Assembly: GCA_043808545.1 (NCBI GenBank)
Contig: JAZDEU010000011.1
Span: 1 to 21,140 of the forward strand
Length of the DNA: 21,140 bases
Source of the DNA: JAZDEU01 sp043808545
GTDB taxonomy: Bacteria > Patescibacteriota > Patescibacteriia > JAZDEU01
Reading direction: 5' to 3'
In this document: piece by piece, positions 6,159 to 14,307 of the stretch
How positions within the stretch are numbered: position 1 is the stretch's first letter
Layout of the letters: the number at the start of each line of letters is the position of its first letter
The notes under the pieces: generated by a model
The model's database searches: none
The model's input: only the letters and a program-made list of their open reading frames with translations
Told to the model about the DNA's origin: nothing
Position numbers and translations under genes: made by a program

Positions 6159-7490
6159 ATGTCAGAAATTAAACCGGATATTGAAACATTTGCAAAGATT
6201 AAAGTAATTGGAGTCGGAGGGGGAGGAGGAGCGGCCATCAATCGGATGGTTCGTTCTAATATTCGGGGAGTTGAATTTATTTCCATAAATACTGATTTGC
6301 AAGCTTTGCGCTATTCAGAAGCTCCTCATAAAATCCATATCGGAAAAACTTCCACGCGCGGACTTGGAGCTGGGATGAATCCAGAAGTCGGAAGAAAAGC
6401 CGCAGAAGAAAATCAGGATGAAATTAGAGAAGCGTTAAAAGGCGCTGATATGGTTTTTATAACATGCGGACTTGGAGGAGGAACGGGAACAGGCGCGGCT
6501 CCAATACTCGCTGAAATCGCGAAAGATTTAGGCGCTTTAACAGTCGCGGTTGTAACAAAACCTTTCATTTTTGAAGGCATGCAAAGAAAGGGACTTGCAG
6601 AAAAAGGATTTGAAGAATTAAGCGAAAAAGTTGACACTATTATTACTATTCCTAATGACAGGATACTGCAGATTATAGATAAAAAAACTTCTTTATTAGA
6701 TTCGTTCGCGGTAGTTGACGAAGTATTAAAAAACGGAGTTCAAGGAATATCAGAGCTCATCACAGTGCATGGGCTTATTAATGTTGATTTTGCAGATGTG
6801 AAAGCGATTATGGAAGATACAGGCTCGGCTTTAATGGGAATTGGAAGAGCTTCTGGCGAGAATAGGGCGGTAGAAGCCGCGAAGATGGCTATCTCAAGTC
6901 CTCTTTTAGAATTATCTATTGATGGCGCGAAAGGGATTTTGTTTACTGTGTCAGGTAATTCAACTCTTGGGATGCACGAAGTTAACGAGGCTGCAAAAGT
7001 TATTACAAGTTCCGCGGATGGAGACGCGAAAATTATTTTTGGAGCAGTGCTTCAGGAAGATTTAGGCGATGAAATAAAAATTACAGTTATCGCAACTGGT
7101 TTTGAGATTAGAAATAAAAAACCTTTAATAATGAGAGGAGATTTTGCGGGCAGTATGGATTTATCGTCTGGCTATCAAGCGAGTTCTCATGGTTCTTTGG
7201 AATCATTTAATAGTTCCAGATCGCGCGATTTAAGAAAAGTGCAAGCAGAATTAGTGAGGAACGAAGAAGAAGAGGATGGAAATAGTCCCCGCAATGAGCG
7301 GGACAGTCAAAAGTCTATAAAGTCAACCCGTCCGAACGACTGCCCGCCTGAACGGATGTCTATTCGCGCAGATCGCTCAGTCGGGCGGGAAGCTTATAAA
7401 GCCGAAGATATGGAAGAAGAAAGTGATGATAATAAAGAAATGGAAGAGGATTTAGATGTCCCGGCTTTTTTGAGAAAGAAGATGATGTAA
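6159..7490 (+). CDS. ftsZ: Cell division protein FtsZ
   Basis: Tubulin-like GTPase that forms the division ring. GGGTGTG (about residues 107-113) is the nucleotide-binding tubulin signature, NVDFADVKAIM (~208-218) is the T7 catalytic loop, and the C-terminal DVPAFLRKK peptide is the conserved tail that binds FtsA. At the N-terminal G-box it has GGGGGAAINRM, where many FtsZs have Asn before the Val/Ile-Asn-Arg. The variable linker (~325-428) is long and includes residues ~376-411 encoded by GC-richer inverted-repeat sequence (7285-7390) whose peptide (SPRNERDSQ, PNDCPPERM) looks unlike the acidic residues on either side. Total length is 443 residues. The partner ftsA lies immediately upstream. 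Confidence 0.97.
   Translation: MSEIKPDIETFAKIKVIGVGGGGGAAINRMVRSNIRGVEFISINTDLQALRYSEAPHKIHIGKTSTRGLGAGMNPEVGRKAAEENQDEIREALKGADMVFITCGLGGGTGTGAAPILAEIAKDLGALTVAVVTKPFIFEGMQRKGLAEKGFEELSEKVDTIITIPNDRILQIIDKKTSLLDSFAVVDEVLKNGVQGISELITVHGLINVDFADVKAIMEDTGSALMGIGRASGENRAVEAAKMAISSPLLELSIDGAKGILFTVSGNSTLGMHEVNEAAKVITSSADGDAKIIFGAVLQEDLGDEIKITVIATGFEIRNKKPLIMRGDFAGSMDLSSGYQASSHGSLESFNSSRSRDLRKVQAELVRNEEEEDGNSPRNERDSQKSIKSTRPNDCPPERMSIRADRSVGREAYKAEDMEEESDDNKEMEEDLDVPAFLRKKMM
7285..7390. repeat. Inverted-repeat insertions within the ftsZ linker
   Basis: gtccc(c)gc at 7285-7292 pairs with gcgggac at 7298-7304. Further on, cccgcc (7342-7347) pairs with ggcggg (7384-7389), with additional pairing of tgaacg to cgctca inside. 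The segment is GC-richer than the rest of the gene and keeps the frame open, as expected of palindromic elements tolerated in a disordered linker. Confidence 0.55.
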
Positions 7491-7529
7491 AAGTTAGCAT
7501 TATGGACATCACAGCATGTTAAAATTTAT

Positions 7530-8333
7530 ATGAAACCAATAATAATCGCAAATTGGAAAATGAAACTGGGGATTAAAGAAAATATTGATTTGACAGAAAA
7601 AATTAAAAAAGGTTTAATTAAGAAAGAAAGTCGTATTTACGATAAATTTTTGAGTATCCAGAATCGTTGGAATAAGAATTTAGATGTTGTATTATGTTCT
7701 TCATTTACTGCTATTTCTGAAATTAAAAAAATAATCCCTAATACAGGGCTTAAATTAGGCGCGCAAGATATTTTTTGGGAAGAGAAAGGCGCTTATACAG
7801 GAGAAATTTGCGCGTCCCAGCTTAAAGAGCTAGGCGTAGAATATGTTATAATAGGTCATTCTGAAAGGAGAGGATTTTTAGGAGAAACGAATGAGATAAT
7901 ACATAAAAAAATGAGATTGGCGTTTGAGGCGGAATTAATTCCTATTTTATGCATAGGAGAAACTTATGATGAGCGTAAAAGCGGAGAAAAGGATTATATC
8001 ATTATCCGAGAACTTATAAAAGCGCTTGAAGGGATTGATGTGGCGGATAATCAACAATTAATAATCGCATACGAGCCGGTCTGGGTTATTGGGACAGGGC
8101 AGGCTGTTTCGCCTGAAGAAGCGGAATTATCAGGGAAACTTATAAAAAATTCCTTGCTTGATTTATTTTCGCGGGATTTTATAAATAATAATATTAGGAT
8201 TGTTTACGGAGGAAGCGTTTCATCAAAAGATGCGAAGCAATTTCTTGATCAACCGAGCATAGACGGAGCGTTAGTTGGAGCCGCCAGCCTAGACGCAAAA
8301 GAATTTTTAGATATAATTAAACAATGCCACTAG
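7530..8333 (+). CDS. tpiA: Triosephosphate isomerase
   Basis: Glycolytic TIM-barrel enzyme interconverting dihydroxyacetone phosphate and glyceraldehyde 3-phosphate. The catalytic residues are in place: Lys10 in ANWKM, His110 in IIGHSERR, and Glu182 in YEPVWVIGTG, which begins the flexible phosphate-gripping loop. IVYGGSVSS provides the phosphate-binding strand. At 267 residues it is slightly longer than the usual ~250, owing to an insertion around residues 30-50 after the first helix. The ATG at 7530 follows an AT-rich leader lacking a clear ribosome binding site. The next gene, fba, encodes the enzyme that makes its substrate. Confidence 0.97.
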   Translation: MKPIIIANWKMKLGIKENIDLTEKIKKGLIKKESRIYDKFLSIQNRWNKNLDVVLCSSFTAISEIKKIIPNTGLKLGAQDIFWEEKGAYTGEICASQLKELGVEYVIIGHSERRGFLGETNEIIHKKMRLAFEAELIPILCIGETYDERKSGEKDYIIIRELIKALEGIDVADNQQLIIAYEPVWVIGTGQAVSPEEAELSGKLIKNSLLDLFSRDFINNNIRIVYGGSVSSKDAKQFLDQPSIDGALVGAASLDAKEFLDIIKQCH

Positions 8334-8388
8334 TAAAACAAAATTCAAATAAATTTTTGACTTTTGACTTTTAACTTTTGACTTAAAT
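8334..8388. repeat. ttgactt/ttaactt tandem spacer
   Basis: The tpiA-fba gap ends in repeated tttttgacttttgacttttaacttttgactt units just before the fba start. No promoter or terminator can be supported. Related sequence lies at 12901-13010. Confidence 0.5.
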
Positions 8389-8390
8389 AT

Positions 8391-9269
8391 ATGCTTGTAC
8401 ATACAAAAGATTTACTTCCAGATGCTCAAAAGAATAAATACGCGATTGGAGCTTTTAATACATTTAATTTAGAGATGACACTCGGGATAATTCATGCGGC
8501 GCAGGAAGTTATGTCTCCTGTTATTGTGCAAGTTACCGAAAATGAGATAAAATACGCTGGTCTGAAGCCGATTACGCACATTGTTGAAACAATAGCTAAA
8601 AATGAGGCTATAAATGTTCCGGTTGCTTTGCACTTAGATCATGGGAAAAGTTTTCATTCAGTCGCCGAATGTATTAGCGCTGGTTTTTCTTCTATTCAAA
8701 TTGACGCGTCAGATCTTCCATTTGATGAAAATGTTGTTTTAACTAAACAAGTAGTAGAATATGCTCATAGATATGGTGTTTGGGTGCAGGGAGAATTAGG
8801 CGCGATGCAAGGGAAAGAGGGTGCGATGGCTATAAAATTGGGTAAAAAATTTGATATGGAAAGATATATGACAAAACCGGAGCAGGTGGCGGAATTTATA
8901 GAAAAAACGAAAGTAGATACTTTGGCCGTTTCAGTTGGAACTATACACGGGATGTATCCGGGGATAGAAAAAGTGGATCATGAAAGGCTTAAAAAAATTC
9001 ATGAGTTAGCAGATTTGCCATTAGTGTTGCATGGAGCATCGGGAACTCCTAATAGCGATATAACAAGAGCCATAGAAGAAGGCGGGATAAATATTATAAA
9101 TATCGGCACTCTATTAAGATTAGAATTTTCCCAAGCATTGAGAGCTACAATTTTAGCTGATTATGAAGAAAATGATCCCAGAAAATTACTAGCCGCTTCT
9201 ATTGAAGCTGTTAAATCTGCCGCGATTGAAGAAATGAAATTGTTTAAAAGCAATGGGCGAGTTAGGTAA
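8391..9269 (+). CDS. fba: Class II fructose-bisphosphate aldolase
   Basis: Zinc-dependent aldolase cleaving fructose 1,6-bisphosphate into the two triose phosphates that tpiA interconverts. Class II marks are ALHLDHG (Asp83 as proton shuttle, His84 as zinc ligand), VQGELG (Glu135), a VDTLAVSVGTIHG stretch (His186) and LVLHGASG (His214 as zinc ligand, glycine loop for phosphate). INIGT near residue 236 continues the phosphate site. The 292-residue length suits the class IIA/IIB family; the subtype is not assigned. It follows tpiA by 57 bases, and the next gene starts 34 bases after its stop. Confidence 0.95.
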   Translation: MLVHTKDLLPDAQKNKYAIGAFNTFNLEMTLGIIHAAQEVMSPVIVQVTENEIKYAGLKPITHIVETIAKNEAINVPVALHLDHGKSFHSVAECISAGFSSIQIDASDLPFDENVVLTKQVVEYAHRYGVWVQGELGAMQGKEGAMAIKLGKKFDMERYMTKPEQVAEFIEKTKVDTLAVSVGTIHGMYPGIEKVDHERLKKIHELADLPLVLHGASGTPNSDITRAIEEGGINIINIGTLLRLEFSQALRATILADYEENDPRKLLAASIEAVKSAAIEEMKLFKSNGRVR

Positions 9270-9303
9270 ATTGAGTAATAATTTAAAATTTAAAATTAAT
9301 AAA

Positions 9304-10185
9304 ATGTTATACATAATTCCAATCGTTATAATAATTTTATCTTTAATATGGATATTTTTTATTATTGCGAAAAAATTAGCGCAAGTTTCCTTAATTGATG
9401 TTAATACTATACCTGAAGAAAGAGAGCGAACGATAAAAGATAAAATTATGGTTGACAGGTTAAAAAGAAAAACATCTGCAGAAATTGCGAAATTTGAAAG
9501 CATTTTAACTCCCATTTTTAAAAAGATTAAAAATTTCGGGGAGACAACTTACGACAGAATGTTAGAATTAGAAAAAAAATATCAAGAAAAAGGAAGAAAA
9601 AGGTTTTTAGACAGCAGCGCGAAAAATAAAATAAAAATGCTTCTAGAAGTCGCGCAAGATTATCTTGATAAGGATGATTTTATGAATGCGGAAAATAAGT
9701 ACATTGAAATTATCAGTTTAGATCATCGGAATATGGATGCGTATAAAAAATTAGCGGATATATATTTAAAGCAAAAAGATTATGAGCATGCGAAAGAAAT
9801 TTTAACTCATGGCTTAAAAATAAATAGAAAAGATGAAGAAGTCTATCGTAAGTTAGGAAATTTATTAGAAGAGAAGGGTGATTTTGAAAGCGCTTTAGAA
9901 AATTATTTAAAAATTATTTCTTTAAATCCTAAAAAGACTTTAAATTATGCGAGATTAGCAGAGCTTTATCGGAAAATGGAAAATTATGAAAAAGAAGCTG
10001 AAGCTATTGAAAAAGCAGTTTTTTTAGATCCGAATAATCAGAAATATCTTGATTTATTAGTGAATGTTTATATAATATTGAAAAATAATAAAAAAGCGCA
10101 TGAGGCTTACGAGAGATTAAAAATTGCTAATCCTGAAAATGAAAAATTAGATGAAATAAAGCGGAAAATTGAGGGGATGGGATAA
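9304..10185 (+). CDS. Membrane-anchored tetratricopeptide repeat protein
   Basis: The ATG at 9304 is preferred: it puts a clean hydrophobic anchor (residues 1-23) at the N-terminus, whereas the earlier ATG at 9253 overlaps fba and adds residues from a spacer-like sequence. After the helix is a charged segment with IPEERERTIKDKIMVDR, a pattern I recall from Parcubacteria TPR proteins, then a coiled region. About five 34-residue TPR units follow from residue ~115, with typical A/Y/L positions (YLDKDDFMNAENKYIEII, YLKQKDYEHAKEIL, LLEEKGDFESALENYLKII). TPR domains act as protein-binding scaffolds. The partner here is unknown; it could serve the pilus machinery encoded on the opposite strand. Confidence 0.85.
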   Translation: MLYIIPIVIIILSLIWIFFIIAKKLAQVSLIDVNTIPEERERTIKDKIMVDRLKRKTSAEIAKFESILTPIFKKIKNFGETTYDRMLELEKKYQEKGRKRFLDSSAKNKIKMLLEVAQDYLDKDDFMNAENKYIEIISLDHRNMDAYKKLADIYLKQKDYEHAKEILTHGLKINRKDEEVYRKLGNLLEEKGDFESALENYLKIISLNPKKTLNYARLAELYRKMENYEKEAEAIEKAVFLDPNNQKYLDLLVNVYIILKNNKKAHEAYERLKIANPENEKLDEIKRKIEGMG

Positions 10186-10277
10186 TAATCAAAAAAGAAA
10201 AAAGCAATTAACAAATAATTTTTTAAAAATAATTTTTCATTAAGTTTGTTTTTTTGTTTCCTTGTTTTCTTGAAGAC

Positions 10278-10350
10278 GCCGTTGTAGCTCAGTTGGTAGA
10301 GCAACTCCATGGTAAGGAGTAGGTCTGCGGTTCAAATCCGCACAACGGCT
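10278..10350 (+). tRNA. trnT: tRNA-Thr (anticodon GGT)
   Basis: A complete cloverleaf: acceptor gccgttg / caacggc, D-arm agctcagttggtagagc, anticodon stem actcc/ggagt around loop atggtaa (anticodon GGT, reading ACC/ACU), and T-arm gcgg-ttcaaat-ccgc. The discriminator base is T and CCA is not encoded. A T-run follows shortly after. It lies at the end of the plus-strand block, just before the convergent pilus genes. Confidence 0.95.
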
Positions 10351-10386
10351 CTGTTTTTTTATCTTCTATTTTTTTATACCACGCAT

Positions 10387-10689
10387 TTAATTTTTCCTTT
10401 GCGGAGTTCCTGAGGTAATTACAGCAGTATCTTTAAAGGGATTTTTCAGCTCTCCCCAATTTATTTCTTTTTCCATTTGCTTTTCTTCTAATTTTTTTTC
10501 CATTTCTTCAAATTGGTCTACATTGGGCAAAGAGATATTACTTTTAAATATTGATACAATTTGCGAGTCTGATATGCTTCCATATAAATAATTTTTTAAA
10601 AAACTCCCAAGAAAAATAAAAACGGCAACCAAAACAATTAGCAGAAGGAGATAAAAATTTCTAAAAAGATGTATTATTTTTTTTAGCAT
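10387..10689 (-). CDS. Small bitopic protein, PilP/GspC-like, following pilO
   Basis: The ATG at 10689 (3 bases after pilO) gives a 100-residue protein with a basic start, one transmembrane helix (~10-30) and a charged periplasmic tail; an alternative ATG at 10719 overlaps pilO. Near the C-terminus is WGELKNPFKD, reminiscent of the D/N-PF motif in PilP and GspC linkers. The middle is coiled-coil-like (EEMEKKLEEKQMEKE). It ends the pilM-N-O cluster, the usual place for pilP, but is much shorter and has no lipobox. Calling it PilP-like rests mostly on position. Confidence 0.55.
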   Translation of the reverse strand: MLKKIIHLFRNFYLLLLIVLVAVFIFLGSFLKNYLYGSISDSQIVSIFKSNISLPNVDQFEEMEKKLEEKQMEKEINWGELKNPFKDTAVITSGTPQRKN

Positions 10690-10691
10690 AT

Positions 10692-11270
10692 TTATTTTTT
10701 CCCAGTTGTATTTATACATGAATCAATGTATATTATAGCTTCTACTTTATTTTTATTTTCTTCTGTTGTTTTTATATTTGATGCTGCCAGGCTTTGGATA
10801 ACTATATTTTTAGTATTTATGTAATAGGGAAGCCGCCTTAGATCGTAAAAATATTTTATTATATTTATATAATCTCCTGTTATTTGCAATTGCATATCCA
10901 GCTCATTTTTTTTTTCTTTTGCCGTCTTATCATCATTTTGATAAACGAATGTATTTATATTTTGTTCCAGATTATTATCAGTGGCTATCCCTTCTAATGC
11001 GGTAATTAGTTTTAATTCTTCATTTTTTTCTATGTAGATATTTGAAAATTTCTCGCTGCTTTGTTTTATTTTTTTAAATCTTGACATAACTGTTCTAAGA
11101 TTTTGGCGATTGTCGTATTTTTTTTCTAAGTCAAGACGGATATTGTTAATTTTAGAGCTTATTTCTTTTATATTTTTCATAGTTGGCGCAATTATAAAAG
11201 CAGTTATTCCGCAGGTTGCGATAATAATTATAATAACCGTTGATATGAATTTTGTTTTCGTTCTAATCAT
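10692..11270 (-). CDS. pilO: Type IV pilus inner-membrane platform protein PilO-like
   Basis: A 192-residue bitopic protein: a short basic N-terminus, one helix (~10-28), a long coiled coil (~30-85) and a C-terminal ferredoxin-like segment with LITALEGIATDNNLE and a strand pattern LQITGDYINIIKYFYDLRRLPYYI, which is characteristic of PilO/GspM. PilO forms heterodimers with PilN and aligns the pilus platform. pilN ends 3 bases upstream and the pilP-like gene starts 2 bases downstream, indicating one transcript. Confidence 0.85.
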   Translation of the reverse strand: MIRTKTKFISTVIIIIIATCGITAFIIAPTMKNIKEISSKINNIRLDLEKKYDNRQNLRTVMSRFKKIKQSSEKFSNIYIEKNEELKLITALEGIATDNNLEQNINTFVYQNDDKTAKEKKNELDMQLQITGDYINIIKYFYDLRRLPYYINTKNIVIQSLAASNIKTTEENKNKVEAIIYIDSCINTTGKK

Positions 11271-11273
11271 TTT

Positions 11274-11810
11274 TTAAGAATTGCTTTTTAGTGTTAAGTG
11301 AGCTTCTATATAAAAATCAATATTTTCTTTTTTTAACATATTGCTTATAGGCGCTTGAATATTATTAAAGATAGCGCTATCTCCCATGTTCTTTTGAAAT
11401 TCAATCAATCCATCTCTCGTCTTCGCTTTGCCTTTAAAAACCGTTTTTTTATTTTCAATATTTATGCTTAGATTAGAAAGCGTAATATTTTCAGGAATAA
11501 GATTTGTAATTTCTAACAATAAATCATCATAATATATATAATCTTTTTGCGTTTCTTTTACATTTGCAAGCAGCGCATTCATTTTTTCTATATCCGTCTT
11601 AAATAATTTATAATCCGTATTAACAAGGGATGTGCTAAAAACCGTATCATTAAAAATGTTAACTAATATAACATTAGCGCCTTCTAATATTATTGCGATT
11701 AAAATAGCAAAAATTAAAATAGTCAGCAAAAAATCTTTAAGCAGAATATGCAATTTTTTAAATTTTAATTCTTCTTTTTTAGATTGCGATAATAAATTTA
11801 AACAAATCAT
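11274..11810 (-). CDS. pilN: Type IV pilus assembly protein PilN-like
   Basis: A 178-residue protein that begins MICLNLLSQSKKEE, the short cytoplasmic PilN peptide (INLLP-like) that docks into PilM. It continues with a transmembrane helix (~27-52), a coiled coil and a C-terminal domain with ITNLIPENITLSNLSI, typical of PilN/GspL periplasmic domains. Its ATG lies three bases after the pilM TGA and in the same frame, so only that stop codon and an Asn codon separate the two proteins. Confidence 0.87.
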   Translation of the reverse strand: MICLNLLSQSKKEELKFKKLHILLKDFLLTILIFAILIAIILEGANVILVNIFNDTVFSTSLVNTDYKLFKTDIEKMNALLANVKETQKDYIYYDDLLLEITNLIPENITLSNLSINIENKKTVFKGKAKTRDGLIEFQKNMGDSAIFNNIQAPISNMLKKENIDFYIEAHLTLKSNS

Positions 11811-11813
11811 ATT

Positions 11814-12896
11814 TCAGCATTCGTTTTTTCCTGTTCTAAAATTATTAAGCGCGAGTCCGATGCTCGCGGTATAGGATGCTATGTCTGGATTATTAAAATA
11901 ATTATCATTTTTATCTGAAATTAAGTTAATTGTCGGCATGATGATTTCGGTTTTTATTTTAGTATTTTCAGTAATGACTTTATCCAAGTTTTTCAGATTA
12001 GCATCTTCTCCGCATAGAATCAAGTTATTTATTTTTTTATTTCCATAGTATGCCAGATAATAGTTTTCAATGTTTTTTATTTTTCTTATTATGTCTAATA
12101 CAAAAGGTTCTAATATTTTTTTTACCGCGCCTTTTGCTTTTTTTTCATCTAATCCGCACATATTTTTAGCTTTAATCGCTTGTTTCCTGTCAATTTTTAA
12201 AGAGTTCATTAGCAAGCTGATTATTTTTTCTCCGGAAAAGGGAAGCGTTATGCTAAATTCAACAGTATTAGTATAGAGCATAAACATAGAGGCGGAAGAA
12301 TCTATATATAATATTCCTGTAGAATTATTTTCATCCCGTTTCTCGTCATTTTTTATTACAGCCCTTGCGATGGCTAATGATTCTATTTCTAAGGCGATGG
12401 GAGACAGCCCCGCTTTTTCCAGAACATTTATGTATTGTTCTATTATTATTTTTTCCCCTGCGCCAGCGAGTATTTTTAACGGCTGATTGTTTAGTTTATT
12501 TTTTATTTTTTTATAATTTATAATTTCCCAGTCTATATATAAGCTGTCAATTTTTTCAGGAATATGGGCTGAAAGTTCATTTTCTACTATTTTTTGCATA
12601 GCATCATTTTTTCCGTTCGCTTCTAATTTTTTTAAATATGTAAGCTGTTCAGGAAGAGAGCAGATAATCTCGCGGTTAGAAATTTTATTTTTCCCCCCCG
12701 CTTCTTTAAATAAATTTTTTATTGATAAAATAAGATCCGCTTCCCTCATTATTTTTCCATTAAAAATAGTTCCGTTTGGCAGCGCTATTTTATTTAATAA
12801 AGTTATTTTACCTTTATTATCTATTTGAGCGATCCGCGCGAATTCATTATTTATATGCAGTCCGATTGGATTTTGTGTTGAGAAAATATTAAACAT
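11814..12896 (-). CDS. pilM: Type IV pilus assembly protein PilM-like (actin-like ATPase)
   Basis: The ATG at 12896 is preferred to a TTG at 12917, as MFNIFSTQNPIGLHINN matches the usual PilM start. The 360-residue product has an actin/FtsA-like fold: a degenerate phosphate-1 loop (IGLHINNEFARIAQI), ICSLPEQ, a phosphate-2-like strand (GILYIDSSASMFMLY) and an adenosine-region NNLILCGEDANLKNLD. PilM is cytoplasmic and binds the PilN N-terminus. The first Gly-rich loop is weaker than in typical PilM (GLHIN in place of GIDIG), so ATP binding may be altered. The gene ends in TGA directly before pilN. Confidence 0.87.
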   Translation of the reverse strand: MFNIFSTQNPIGLHINNEFARIAQIDNKGKITLLNKIALPNGTIFNGKIMREADLILSIKNLFKEAGGKNKISNREIICSLPEQLTYLKKLEANGKNDAMQKIVENELSAHIPEKIDSLYIDWEIINYKKIKNKLNNQPLKILAGAGEKIIIEQYINVLEKAGLSPIALEIESLAIARAVIKNDEKRDENNSTGILYIDSSASMFMLYTNTVEFSITLPFSGEKIISLLMNSLKIDRKQAIKAKNMCGLDEKKAKGAVKKILEPFVLDIIRKIKNIENYYLAYYGNKKINNLILCGEDANLKNLDKVITENTKIKTEIIMPTINLISDKNDNYFNNPDIASYTASIGLALNNFRTGKNEC

Positions 12897-13017
12897 AATA
12901 TAAAAATCAAAAGTCAAATCTCAAAATTCAAAAATTTTATCTGAATTTATGACAGTTTTAAGTTTTTAGTTGTAGTTTTGAACTTTGAGCTTTAAGTTTT
13001 GAATTTTAACTGTTTAT

Positions 13018-13026
13018 ATTATATCA
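13018..13026 (-). promoter_or_regulatory. Extended -10 element, possible pilMNO promoter
   Basis: On the minus strand TGATATAAT is a perfect TGnTATAAT extended -10. The matching -35 position (13046-13041, TTACGC) is weak. The leader to the pilM ATG would be ~115 bases, made mostly of ttgaa/aagtt spacer repeats. Confidence 0.45.
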
Positions 13027-13063
13027 TATTTTTTAAAATAGCGTAATCTTTTAAAAGCGAATT

Positions 13064-13106
13064 AAAAGCCGCTAACAAGTTTTGTAAAAAACTATTAGCG
13101 ACTTTT
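13064..13106 (-). terminator. Terminator hairpin at the end of the usher gene
   Basis: aaaagccgctaa (13064-13075) and ttagcgactttt (13095-13106) are inverted repeats with one G-U-compatible mismatch. On the minus strand the hairpin overlaps the usher stop codon, and its 3' arm ends in CTTTTAATT. It separates the usher from the pilM promoter. Confidence 0.6.
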
Positions 13107-14271
13107 ATTTTTTTATTATTATATCAAGAACGGAAATCGGCTCTCCGTTCTCGTCAACTTTTATTGTTACCTCCTTTCTCCTATCGCCGGCAATTAAAAT
13201 GTAATCGCCCGGAATGACTTTGTTAAAATAAAAAGTGCCGTCAGAAAGGACATCGCTTTCTGCGATAATCCTTCCTGTTTTTTTGCCAGCCAATTGGATT
13301 TTTAACGCATTGCCTTCATCAACTCCCATAATTTCAGCGGTTAAATAAACTGGAATTTGAACTTTCACTGCGGTCGGTCCAAGCAAGTCTACGAAAGCAG
13401 GCTTATCAGGAATAGAACGAAATGGCAAATTTTCAAAATCCGCTCCAATATACATTTTACGAGGGAACGAAGTTTTTATCCATGCTGTCCCGTTATCTGC
13501 TGTTGTAAATCTGCTTGGTTTTCCGTCAATATTTATCCTTATCTGCTTTAGCGATTGATCAATATTATTTTCAAAAATTCCATTATAGTTTTTGTCAAGA
13601 AAAATATGGACAAAAATTTTACCGCGATTGATTGCCGAATCAGCAGAACAGGATTGTGAATTTTGCGAGACAATTATAGAACCGCTAAATCTGGAATTAA
13701 AAGATACAGCGTAGCTATCGCGATCATATTGAAAAGTTTGCGTAAAATTTCCAAATCCATGCAGATAGCAGGATAATGCGCAGAAAATCTGATTAAAATT
13801 TTCCCCTGAATTTAACAAACTGAATTGCCAGCCGCCTTTTTTGTATTCGTATTTGACAGAAGGAAAATCGTTTGACAGAAGGAAATTTCTCCTTAACGAT
13901 ACTTCAAATCTGTGTTTTTTGAATCGGTAGTTTAAATTGATCTCAGCTTCTTCAAAATATCCGTCATCTCTGGAAATAGCAATAGAACACTGGATTTTTC
14001 TATATGGAATAAATGACAGAGATAATTTTTCGCGATCTTGCCATTTTTGTTCTTTTTCATAGACGCAAATATTTCCTGAAATCGCAGAAGTTTTAATATT
14101 GCAACGGCCATTCAGAGAAACATATCCGTTTTCTTTTTGAATTAGATCAAAAGATATATATCCATAATTCAAATTTAGAGAAGAAATGGAAAATTTACAT
14201 TGCGGTTTATTATCAATCAACCCAATCGCGCTATCCAAAAGGCAATTTTTATTTGGTTGGGTATAAGACAA
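13105..14271 (-). CDS. Downstream part of the chaperone-usher gene: usher barrel and C-terminal beta domains
   Basis: 388 codons from the first in-frame TTG, but the frame is open back to 14307 and is the same frame as the upstream 610-codon part, from which a single TGA (14310-14308) separates it. The first two-thirds are alternating beta strands as in an outer-membrane usher barrel. Then GKIFVHIFLDKNYNGIFE matches the F-x-D-x-N-x-NG-x-F segment before usher C-terminal domains. A second beta domain (GTFYFNKVIPGDYILIAG) resembles a carboxypeptidase regulatory-like fold. A weak GGGAAAG-like sequence precedes the TTG, so restart is possible but not convincing. Alternatives are stop-codon readthrough, a decaying pseudogene or a sequencing error. 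The gene has no signal peptide of its own, so on its own it is unlikely to reach the envelope. Confidence 0.65.
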   Translation of the reverse strand: MSYTQPNKNCLLDSAIGLIDNKPQCKFSISSLNLNYGYISFDLIQKENGYVSLNGRCNIKTSAISGNICVYEKEQKWQDREKLSLSFIPYRKIQCSIAISRDDGYFEEAEINLNYRFKKHRFEVSLRRNFLLSNDFPSVKYEYKKGGWQFSLLNSGENFNQIFCALSCYLHGFGNFTQTFQYDRDSYAVSFNSRFSGSIIVSQNSQSCSADSAINRGKIFVHIFLDKNYNGIFENNIDQSLKQIRINIDGKPSRFTTADNGTAWIKTSFPRKMYIGADFENLPFRSIPDKPAFVDLLGPTAVKVQIPVYLTAEIMGVDEGNALKIQLAGKKTGRIIAESDVLSDGTFYFNKVIPGDYILIAGDRRKEVTIKVDENGEPISVLDIIIKK

Positions 14272-14307
14272 ATAATAATCTTTCCCAGCGCTACCAAGTG
14301 AAAGCAG

